Source: an uncultured Bacillota bacterium
Lineage (GTDB): Bacteria; Bacillota_I; Bacilli_A; Izemoplasmatales; UBA1188
Assembly (NCBI GenBank): GCA_900318975.1
Contig: ONMY01000143.1
Coordinates: 1 to 5,031, forward strand
Direction of reading: 5' to 3'
DNA: 5,031 nt
Shown here: positions 1 through 5,031 of the stretch, piece after piece
Layout: each line of letters opens with the position of its first letter
How positions within the stretch are numbered: the first letter of the stretch is position 1
The notes under the pieces: model-generated
What the model saw: only the letters and a program-made list of their open reading frames with translations
What the model was told of the DNA's origin: nothing
The model's database searches: none
Position numbers and translations under genes: made by a program

Positions 1-474
1 CTTGAAAGAATCAATGATTCACTAGGATTTAATCAAGACGATTTCTATAAAGCTATTTCAAATGGATTTATCCTATCAATTGATAATGGTCATGCAGTTC
101 ATCAAGCTCATCCTGAAAAGAGTGATATAGCTGAAAAAGTATATCTAAATAAAGGAATAGTAATTAAACACCATATAAATTATTCAACTGATGGACTTTC
201 ATCATCAATTGTTAAGACAATTTGTAAAAATAATAAGATCCCATATCAAGATTACTATAATAGATCCGATATAAGATGTGGCGGAACAATTGGCCTTATC
301 ACAAGTGCAAAACTTGAAATGAATGCCTGTGATATCGGCCTTGCTGAACTCGCAATGCACTCAGCAATAGAAACTATTGGAAGATCTGATATTAAACATA
401 TGGAAGATTTAGTTATCTCATTCTTTAATACAAGTATTAAACAACTTGAAAACTATGAAATAGAAATAGAATAG
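1..474 (+). CDS. M18 family zinc aminopeptidase (aspartyl aminopeptidase-like), 3' part
   Basis: This is the C-terminal 157 codons of a cytoplasmic metallo-aminopeptidase that removes N-terminal residues, acidic ones in the characterised members, from peptides. The reading frame is open from the first base and stops with TAG, so the start and the first two thirds lie upstream. Seen in the fragment: S-x-D-N-G-H-A-V-H at residues 26-34, matching the SADMAHAVHP block of M18 enzymes, where the Asp (here D28) binds zinc. H-P-E-K follows at 37-40 and a G-x-V-I-K-H-H stretch near 51-57. D-I-R-C-G-G-T-I-G at about 90-98 matches the R-N-D-x-P-C-G-x-T-I-G block. D-I-G-L-A-E-L-A-M-H-S at 111-121 carries the last zinc-ligand His (H120). 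Together these blocks identify M18 clearly; the substrate range cannot be judged. It ends 30 bases before the pseudouridine synthase with no terminator between, so read-through into that gene is likely. Confidence 0.94.
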   Translation, partial: LERINDSLGFNQDDFYKAISNGFILSIDNGHAVHQAHPEKSDIAEKVYLNKGIVIKHHINYSTDGLSSSIVKTICKNNKIPYQDYYNRSDIRCGGTIGLITSAKLEMNACDIGLAELAMHSAIETIGRSDIKHMEDLVISFFNTSIKQLENYEIEIE

Positions 475-487
475 TCTAAATAATATA

Positions 488-496
488 TGATATAAT
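488..496 (+). promoter_or_regulatory. Extended -10 promoter element before the pseudouridine synthase gene
   Basis: TGATATAAT is a perfect extended -10 box (TG-N-TATAAT) in the short gap after the aminopeptidase gene. I see no good -35 hexamer at 16-18 bases upstream, but extended -10 promoters do not need one. The predicted transcription start, about 7 bases downstream, is A503 or G504, leaving only 1-2 bases before the ATG at 505. The A+T-rich background makes a chance match possible. Confidence 0.45.
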
Positions 497-504
497 GAGT
501 ACAG

Positions 505-1446
505 ATGAGAGAAAATAGAATTGATAATAAAATACAAAAGAAAAAACCTATAGAATATACATACACTTTTAAAATAAATAAAAGTGCATTTTTACTAGAG
601 TTTTTACTTTCTAAACTTAGTATGTCAAGAAATAGTATTAAATCTCTTTTATCAGAAAATAAAGTGTTGGTAAATGGTTCAGTTGTTAGACAATTTGATT
701 ATCCACTTTGTAAAGATGATGAAATTAAAATCGCAAAGCACTCACAAAATACCTCAAATCCTGCAAAGAAAAAGTCTAAAAACGTTGGCGTATTCAAACT
801 TAAAGACTATATCATCTATGAAGATAATAATTATATCGCAATCAATAAGCCATCAGGCATACTTTCTGTTGAATCAGATACTGAAAATGAATCTATTTAT
901 AAATATGTTTTTGAATATTTAACTATAAATGATCCAAAGAAACGTCCATATCTTCTACATAGAATCGATAAAGATACATCTGGAGTAATTGTATTTACTA
1001 AGGATATTAAACTTCATTCAATGCTTAAAATGCACTGGAATGAAGATGTAAAGGTTAGAGAATACTACGCAATCTGTGAAGGAGTATTCAAGGAAAAGAA
1101 GGGGACAATAAAATCTTATCTTAAAGAAAATGAAAACAATCTTATGTATTCATCTAAAGATAAAAGAGGAAAACTTGCTGTTACACACTTTGAAGTAATA
1201 AAAGAAAACAGTGAATATACTCTTTTAAGAGTATTAATTGATACCGGAAGAAAAAACCAAATAAGAGTTCATATGAAAGATATTGGTCATATGGTTGTTG
1301 GAGACATAAAATATAGAAGTAATTTAAACCCAATAAATAGGCTCGGCCTTCATGCATCTAGACTTGATTTTATTAATCCATTAGATAAAAAAATAATTTC
1401 ATTTAGTGCAAAAATCCCGAAAGAATTTACTGATTTATTTAGATAG
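505..1446 (+). CDS. RluA/RluD-family ribosomal large-subunit pseudouridine synthase
   Basis: This enzyme converts specific uridines in RNA, usually 23S rRNA, to pseudouridine. At 313 residues it has the normal family length and a complete architecture. An S4 RNA-binding domain lies at about residues 27-76 (S-R-N-S-I-K-S-L-L ... V-L-V-N-G). A basic linker follows at about 78-96, then the catalytic domain from about 103. Motif I, N-K-P-S-G-I-L, is at 114-120. The active-site motif H-R-I-D-K-D-T-S-G is at 152-160, with the catalytic Asp as D155. T-G-R-K-N-Q-I-R-V-H is at 247-256 and G-L-H-A-S-R-L at 281-287. The target uridine cannot be told from sequence. The two ATGs upstream in the gap (487 and 495) run into stops at once, so 505 is the start, although no Shine-Dalgarno sequence precedes it. 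The esterase gene follows after 5 bases, implying co-transcription. Confidence 0.95.
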   Translation: MRENRIDNKIQKKKPIEYTYTFKINKSAFLLEFLLSKLSMSRNSIKSLLSENKVLVNGSVVRQFDYPLCKDDEIKIAKHSQNTSNPAKKKSKNVGVFKLKDYIIYEDNNYIAINKPSGILSVESDTENESIYKYVFEYLTINDPKKRPYLLHRIDKDTSGVIVFTKDIKLHSMLKMHWNEDVKVREYYAICEGVFKEKKGTIKSYLKENENNLMYSSKDKRGKLAVTHFEVIKENSEYTLLRVLIDTGRKNQIRVHMKDIGHMVVGDIKYRSNLNPINRLGLHASRLDFINPLDKKIISFSAKIPKEFTDLFR

Positions 1447-1451
1447 ATATT

Positions 1452-2669
1452 ATGAAGAAGAAAGATATTATACTTTTAATTATTTCAATACTTTTAATAG
1501 GAATAATGGTCCTAATGTTTTGTCTTGGTTCGAATTATTCATATTTTCCTCTCTTAATTGGAATTGTCATAATAAATTTTATTTTAGGACAAGAAAAGCA
1601 CATATTAAAGAAGATATATGTAATTTTTTATACAATTATCTTCATAGCTAATCTATTGTTTTCAATCAATGTTATAAAAGCTCCTTCATCACCTATTACA
1701 GATTATGATAAAAGAATAGAAATATGGGGCGATACAATTCCAGGAAATAGTAAAAATCTAAAAATAAATGATATGAATGTTAGAAAAAATACAAATAAAC
1801 TACTATCTATGAATAGATTTTTAACATTTCTTTATTTTAAAAATGAAAAGAATGCCGAAAGAGTAATTGATACATATACATATTCATATGAAATCATGTC
1901 TGGATATGCAAAAGAAACATATGAAGATGTTCCTTATTTAATTCCATATTTAGTTGAAAATGCAAAAGATTCAGTTATTATTCTTCCAGGCGGAGGATTT
2001 TCAAATAAAAGTATTGAAGATGGCGGAACTTTAGAAGGAAAAAATGTTGCATTAGAATTAAATAAAAGAGGAATAAATGCATTCGTTCTTTGGTATAGAT
2101 CTAATCCTTATGAATTTCCTGTTCCTCAAGCTGATTTACAAAGAGCTATAAAATATTTAAAATATCACAAAAATGATTTCAATATAGATGAGAATAGAAT
2201 TGGTATAATAGGTTTTTCTGCTGGAGGTTATGTTGTATCAAGCTATATCAATATTTTTATGGGTCAAGATATTAGTTTCTTAGTTTCATCTGACTATTCT
2301 TTTGATGATATTGATTTAATGGATGATAGCGTCTATTCAGCAGCTTTAATATATCCTGAACTTTCGTTCAAAAATAATTATTCTATTATGTATTCATGTT
2401 TTTCTAGTGATAAAGTAAATGATGAAGAGAATAGAAATAATCTTATAGATAAATATGATACCATTAAGCATATAAGATCATCAGTACCAAAAGCATACAT
2501 TGCCTATGGTGATAAAGATGATATTGTAGGTACAGATAATATCAATGAGTTTATCTCTAAAGCAAATGAGATAAATATGAATTTAACTGTAAAGGTATGT
2601 AAAAATCAAAAACATGCTTTTGATACAGATTGTTATATTGCATCTTACTTAGACTTTTTAGAGGATTAA
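1452..2669 (+). CDS. Membrane-anchored alpha/beta-hydrolase esterase (BD-FAE / acetyl-xylan-esterase-like)
   Basis: This is a 405-residue serine hydrolase that probably cleaves carboxylic esters. Three hydrophobic segments lie at about residues 5-25, 31-46 and 54-75. Lysines before the first and between the second and third (K49-K54) place those ends inside, so the hydrolase domain should lie outside the membrane. The catalytic domain shows the oxyanion-hole block P-G-G-G-F at 179-183 and Y-R-S-N-P-Y-E-F-P-V-P-Q-A-D at 215-228. The nucleophile elbow G-F-S-A-G-G is at 254-259 (S256). Y-G-D-K-D-D-I-V at 352-359 supplies the likely acid (D356 or D357), and K-H-A-F at 387-390 supplies H388. Such folds occur in acetyl-xylan, feruloyl and other short-chain esterases; the substrate here is unknown. 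No Shine-Dalgarno sequence is visible, and the start lies 5 bases after the previous stop, so translational coupling is plausible. A methyl-ester or peptide substrate cannot be excluded. Confidence 0.92.
   Translation: MKKKDIILLIISILLIGIMVLMFCLGSNYSYFPLLIGIVIINFILGQEKHILKKIYVIFYTIIFIANLLFSINVIKAPSSPITDYDKRIEIWGDTIPGNSKNLKINDMNVRKNTNKLLSMNRFLTFLYFKNEKNAERVIDTYTYSYEIMSGYAKETYEDVPYLIPYLVENAKDSVIILPGGGFSNKSIEDGGTLEGKNVALELNKRGINAFVLWYRSNPYEFPVPQADLQRAIKYLKYHKNDFNIDENRIGIIGFSAGGYVVSSYINIFMGQDISFLVSSDYSFDDIDLMDDSVYSAALIYPELSFKNNYSIMYSCFSSDKVNDEENRNNLIDKYDTIKHIRSSVPKAYIAYGDKDDIVGTDNINEFISKANEINMNLTVKVCKNQKHAFDTDCYIASYLDFLED
2660..2665 (+). promoter_or_regulatory. Ribosome binding site of the NUDIX gene
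   Basis: AGAGGA lies 8 bases before the ATG at 2674, inside the last codons of the esterase gene. It supports this start and indicates that the NUDIX protein is translated from the same operon mRNA. The two genes upstream lack such a site. Confidence 0.75.
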
Positions 2670-2673
2670 TAAA

Positions 2674-3081
2674 ATGAATAATATTAAACTCACAACTATG
2701 TGTATGATTTACAAAGAAAATGGCGAATTTCTTGTCCAGCTTAGAAATAAAACCGATTGGCCTGGATTAACTTTTCCTGGAGGAAAGGTTGAAAGAGGTG
2801 AAGAAATAACTAAGTCATGCAAAAGAGAAGTAAAAGAAGAAACAGGATTAGATATTTTTAATTTAGAATGTATGTCATATATAGAATGGAACACAATAGA
2901 AGAAGGCGTTAGACATCTTTCGATTCTATATAAAACAAAGGATTATAAAGGAGAATTAAAGTCATCAAAAGAAGGAAGCGTCTTTTTTATTAAAGAAAAA
3001 GATATTCAAAAATATAATCTATCAAATGATTTTTTAAAAATCTATAAGATAATGAAATATGGCAGAGAAAAAGAGGATTAA
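2674..3081 (+). CDS. NUDIX hydrolase, MutT/MutX-like (8-oxo-dGTP diphosphatase type)
   Basis: This is a 135-residue cytoplasmic NUDIX enzyme, complete and of normal length for a single-domain member. The NUDIX box at residues 37-59 fits G-x5-E-x7-R-E-U-x-E-E-x-G-U exactly, with R51, E52, E55 and E56 as the metal-binding helix. It is preceded by W-P-G-L-T-F-P-G-G (29-37). After the box, Y-I-E-W-N (69-73), H-L-S-I-L-Y-K-T (81-88) and G-E-L-K-S-S-K-E-G (93-101) resemble the streptococcal MutX pattern. That pattern suggests removal of oxidised nucleotides such as 8-oxo-dGTP. NUDIX specificity is hard to predict, so other nucleoside diphosphate derivatives remain possible. It is the last gene of the operon, 4 bases after the esterase stop, and its final codons form the left arm of the terminator. 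Confidence 0.94.
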   Translation: MNNIKLTTMCMIYKENGEFLVQLRNKTDWPGLTFPGGKVERGEEITKSCKREVKEETGLDIFNLECMSYIEWNTIEEGVRHLSILYKTKDYKGELKSSKEGSVFFIKEKDIQKYNLSNDFLKIYKIMKYGREKED

Positions 3082-3098
3082 TCCTCTTTTTTATTTTT
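3068..3098 (+). terminator. Rho-independent terminator of the operon
   Basis: Bases 3068-3091 are a perfect 24-base palindrome centred between 3079 and 3080, with GAGGA/TCCTC cores flanked by A and T runs. It is followed by a further T-rich stretch up to 3098. The left arm encodes the last residues of the NUDIX protein, and its TAA stop (3079-3081) lies in the loop. The A-run/T-run symmetry means it could also act on the opposite strand, but there is no gene on that strand here. Confidence 0.88.
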
Positions 3099-3150
3099 GT
3101 TATTCTACATATATATTAAAACTGTCCTAATTTCAAACAAAAAACATAAA

Positions 3151-3189
3151 ATGTTCATATATGCTCAATAATGTTCATTTTATGTGCAT
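3151..3189 (+). repeat. Four helically phased 8-base direct repeats upstream of the GH3 promoter
   Basis: The copies are ATGTTCAT (3151), ATGCTCAA (3161), ATGTTCAT (3171) and ATGTGCAT (3182), with starts 10, 10 and 11 bases apart. They therefore lie on one face of the helix and end 34 bases before the -35 box. This is the usual layout of a tandem activator site, for example OmpR/PhoB-type response regulators. The regulator is unknown. Weaker copies may occur at 3240 (ATGTTTAT) and 3261 (ATGCTCCT). The array occupies the middle of the 266-base gap, in which I see no gene. Confidence 0.6.
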
Positions 3190-3223
3190 AATAATAATAT
3201 TATTTCAATATAATAAGCAAATA

Positions 3224-3252
3224 TTGAAAAGAAACATTTATGTTTATACAAT
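3224..3252 (+). promoter_or_regulatory. Sigma-A-type promoter of the GH3 gene
   Basis: TTGAAA (3224-3229) and TACAAT (3247-3252) are separated by 17 bases, close to the vegetative consensus TTGACA-17-TATAAT. The start point would fall near A3259-A3261, giving a leader of about 88 bases. Its position between the upstream repeats and the GH3 ribosome binding site fits the role. A TATAAT at 3209-3214 lacks a partner -35 and is less likely. Confidence 0.72.
3232..3245. promoter_or_regulatory. Operator-like palindrome within the promoter spacer
   Basis: AAACAT and ATGTTT form an inverted repeat with a TT centre, lying wholly between the -35 and -10 boxes. A protein bound there would block RNA polymerase, so this is a possible repressor site. 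A related dyad, AACAT-AAA-ATGTT, lies at 3143-3155, overlapping the first phased repeat. The arms are short and A+T-rich, so chance is possible. Confidence 0.35.
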
Positions 3253-3294
3253 ATGATTAGATGCTCCTGACATTTGCTGGATAACAATTTTCAA

Positions 3295-3323
3295 AAATGC
3301 GATAGACAAAGTCTATTTTATTT
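3295..3323 (+). other. Hairpin in the 5' leader of the GH3 mRNA
   Basis: The core stem ATAGAC/GTCTAT (3302-3307 with 3311-3316) closes an AAA loop. G-U and A-U pairs extend it outwards to 3295/3323 with one mismatch. Seven T residues follow at 3330-3336, directly before the ribosome binding site. It could stabilise the mRNA or act as a weak attenuator; the T run is separated from the stem by 6 bases, so it is not a standard terminator. Confidence 0.45.
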
Positions 3324-3336
3324 GATTTGTTTTTTT

Positions 3337-3342
3337 AGGAGG
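3337..3342 (+). promoter_or_regulatory. Consensus ribosome binding site of the GH3 gene
   Basis: AGGAGG stands 5 bases before the ATG at 3348 and is the strongest ribosome binding site in the window. It fixes the start and suggests high expression. Confidence 0.93.
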
Positions 3343-3347
3343 TTAAA

Positions 3348-5031
3348 ATGAAAAACAATCGCACTTTCATGAATGTTGTTGTCAAAGCTACTAGTTTACT
3401 AGTTTTAGCTTTAATAGCAATATTCTCAGTTGCTAGTGTTAAAGCAATTGGTGTAGATGGCTACAAAGCTATCTTAGATTACGACACACTTGCTGAAGCA
3501 CAAGAAGCTGCAAAGGACCTCAACATTGAAATTACTGGTGAAGGTTCTGTATTACTTAAAAACGATGGAACTCTTCCTGTTTCGGAAGATTCTAAAGTCG
3601 TTGTATTCGGTTCTGCCGCTACATCTCTCCAAGGTGGTAAAGGCAGAGTTGACACTGCTTTAACTGAAGCTGGCTTCGACGTTTACCCTACTGTATTTAA
3701 TGAATCAAGTGTTAAGAACGGTATAGATACAAGACAATTTGATTTATTCCATGACTTAGCAGTTGTTGTATTAAAACGTGGTGGTGGTGAAGGTTCAGAC
3801 TTATCTACACTTACTAATGAAGTAGCAGTAAAAGAAAATGCTGTTGCTGTACCAACTGTTGGTAGTAATGTTGCTTTAGTTAAAGGCACAGTTCTTCTTA
3901 CTGATAAAGGCGAATATTACTCACTAAAAGAAAACCTCGTATCTGACGCTTTAACTGAAGATGAACTTAAGGCTGCTCTAGATGAAGCTACATTTATGTA
4001 TCCTGATTCATTCGAGCATTTAGCTTTAGGCAAAAAATCAGATGGTTTATACTATAAACATGGACAACAACTTACTAATGATGAATACCGTATGATTGAA
4101 TTTGCTAAAGCAAACTTCAATAAGGTAGTAGTATTATTAAATACTTCTAACGCAATGGAAGTTAAGACATTAGACGACGATCCAGAAATCAATGGTATCC
4201 TCTGGATTGGTAGACCTGGTGACAATGGTGTTTACGCTGTTGGACCAATGCTAAAGGGCGAAGTTAACCCATCAGGTAAACTTGCTGATGAATGGTTTGT
4301 AGATTTCACTACTGATCCAACATGGTATAACTTTGGTTCAAATAACCAAAACGATGCTGGTTCAAACACTTACGTTCTTGCTGATGGCTCAGGAGCACAC
4401 TCTGCAGGTCTTCATGGTATCGACTATGAAGAAGGTATTTATCTCGGTTATAAATACACTGAAACTGTAGCTTATGAAATCATGCAAGGACATCTCGCAG
4501 TAGACCCTGCATCAGGAAACGCTATTGAAGGTGCAGACGCTAATGCAAAGGCTAAGAATTGGCATAAAGCTAATGTTATGTATCCATTTGGATATGGCCT
4601 ATCTTATACTGATTTCCAATATGAAATCTTAAGTATGACATATCAATATGAAGGCACTAAAGATTTAACTGCTGGTATTTCTCATACACTTGTTGAATCT
4701 TCAATTGGCCATAGTGCAAGTGTTAAATACTTTGATGTAAAAGTTAAAGTAACAAATAAGGGTTATGTTTCAGGCAAAGCAGTAGTAGAAATCTATGTTA
4801 ATGCTCCTTACACTTCAGGTAAAGTTGAAAAAGCTGCATTATCACTTGTTCAATTTGACAAGACTTCTCTATTAAAACCTGGTAAATCAGAAATCTTAAC
4901 AATCAGAGTTAATTTCCAAGATTTAGCATCTTATGACTATCTAGGTCTTTCTACTCATAAAGGATATGTATTAGAAGCTGGTGAATATGGAATTTGCGCA
5001 TCTGGATCATCTAGTATTTTCGATGAAACAA
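3348..5031 (+). CDS. Secreted glycoside hydrolase family 3 protein, probably reversed domain order, 3' end beyond window
   Basis: 561 codons are present with no stop. Residues 1-33 form a signal peptide (K/R-rich start, hydrophobic 14-30, likely cleavage after V-K-A at 31-33, no lipobox Cys), so the enzyme is exported. The GH3 C-terminal alpha/beta-sandwich domain follows directly. Its marks are G-S-V-L-L-K-N-D-G-T-L-P (66-77), R-G-G-G-E-G-S-D (144-151), V-V-L-L-N-T-S-N-A-M-E-V (261-272), the G-R-P-G-D-N-G ... N-P-S-G-K-L block (288-312), G-I-D-Y-E-E-G-I-Y-L-G-Y (357-368) and P-F-G-Y-G-L-S-Y-T (413-421). A fibronectin-III-like domain lies at about 460-550. The TIM-barrel domain with the nucleophile Asp is not upstream, so it is expected after the window edge, as in Ruminococcus albus and Butyrivibrio beta-glucosidases. 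Activity is probably beta-glucosidase or beta-xylosidase; substrate unknown. It has its own promoter and codon use less extreme than its neighbours. Confidence 0.92.
   Translation, partial: MKNNRTFMNVVVKATSLLVLALIAIFSVASVKAIGVDGYKAILDYDTLAEAQEAAKDLNIEITGEGSVLLKNDGTLPVSEDSKVVVFGSAATSLQGGKGRVDTALTEAGFDVYPTVFNESSVKNGIDTRQFDLFHDLAVVVLKRGGGEGSDLSTLTNEVAVKENAVAVPTVGSNVALVKGTVLLTDKGEYYSLKENLVSDALTEDELKAALDEATFMYPDSFEHLALGKKSDGLYYKHGQQLTNDEYRMIEFAKANFNKVVVLLNTSNAMEVKTLDDDPEINGILWIGRPGDNGVYAVGPMLKGEVNPSGKLADEWFVDFTTDPTWYNFGSNNQNDAGSNTYVLADGSGAHSAGLHGIDYEEGIYLGYKYTETVAYEIMQGHLAVDPASGNAIEGADANAKAKNWHKANVMYPFGYGLSYTDFQYEILSMTYQYEGTKDLTAGISHTLVESSIGHSASVKYFDVKVKVTNKGYVSGKAVVEIYVNAPYTSGKVEKAALSLVQFDKTSLLKPGKSEILTIRVNFQDLASYDYLGLSTHKGYVLEAGEYGICASGSSSIFDET

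Noticed and set aside
674..922. An 82-codon + strand frame inside the pseudouridine synthase gene
   Set aside because: It lies wholly within a gene with clear family motifs, in another frame, and has no ribosome binding site or recognisable domain.
1406..1651. An 81-codon + strand frame across the synthase-esterase junction
   Set aside because: It overlaps both genes out of frame. Its sequence is the Asn/Phe/Tyr-rich kind expected from shifted reading of A+T-rich coding DNA.
2661..2670. The 10-mer GAGGATTAAT occurs at the end of the esterase gene and again at 3073-3082 at the end of the NUDIX gene
   Set aside because: Both copies encode Glu-Asp-stop. One serves as a ribosome binding site and the other as a terminator arm, and the flanks differ, so shared origin is not supported.
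2709..2894. A - strand frame antisense to the NUDIX gene
   Set aside because: It mirrors the NUDIX box codons and has no promoter or ribosome binding site of its own.
3193..3204. AATAATATTATT palindrome in the intergenic region
   Set aside because: It is a pure A/T 12-mer in very A+T-rich DNA, so it is expected by chance and has no special position relative to the promoter.
3225..3238. Possible CcpA catabolite (cre) site overlapping the GH3 promoter
   Set aside because: The sequence TGAAAAGAAACATT lacks the central CG and the closing WCA of the cre consensus.
3683..3889. A - strand frame antisense to the GH3 gene
   Set aside because: The Ser/Thr/Pro-rich product mirrors Gly/Val/Ala-rich coding sequence on the other strand, and the GH3 frame is well supported.
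1..5031. Possible UGA-as-tryptophan code, as in Mycoplasma-like organisms
   Set aside because: All tryptophans in the identified genes are TGG and no in-frame TGA interrupts any of them, so the standard bacterial code fits.

Overview
The window is strongly A+T-rich (by eye), every gene lies on the + strand, and Trp is always TGG with TAA/TAG stops, so there is no sign of the UGA=Trp code of the classical Mollicutes. With the Gram-positive style signal peptide and the strong AGGAGG ribosome binding site of the last gene, this suggests a low-GC Firmicutes/Bacilli relative, possibly a gut or rumen lineage near Erysipelotrichales. The taxonomic placement is inference.

Layout: (1) 1-474 is the 3' end of an M18 (aspartyl-type) zinc aminopeptidase. 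(2) 505-1446 is an RluA/RluD-family 23S-type RNA pseudouridine synthase with an N-terminal S4 domain. A perfect extended -10 box sits so close to its start that the mRNA would be almost leaderless. (3) 1452-2669 is an alpha/beta-hydrolase esterase carried on three N-terminal membrane helices, with the catalytic domain predicted outside the cell. (4) 2674-3081 is a NUDIX hydrolase of the MutT/MutX type. The gaps between genes 2, 3 and 4 are 5 and 4 bases, so these form one operon, closed by a terminator whose left arm is the end of the NUDIX coding sequence. (5) 3082-3347 is a 266-base regulatory region with four helically phased ATGYTCAW-like repeats, a good sigma-A promoter, a palindrome inside the promoter spacer and a leader hairpin. 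(6) 3348-5031 is the 5' part of a secreted glycoside hydrolase family 3 enzyme. It begins with the domain that is normally C-terminal, so it is probably one of the reversed-order GH3 enzymes whose TIM barrel lies beyond the window.

The first block is mostly housekeeping (peptide turnover, rRNA modification, nucleotide sanitation) with an esterase embedded in it. The second unit is a separately controlled, probably highly expressed polysaccharide- or glycoside-degrading enzyme. The esterase and the GH3 enzyme could both act on acylated plant glycans outside the cell, but they are in different transcription units and this link is only suggested. I see no clear new multi-gene system. The most unexplained structure is the control region in front of the GH3 gene.
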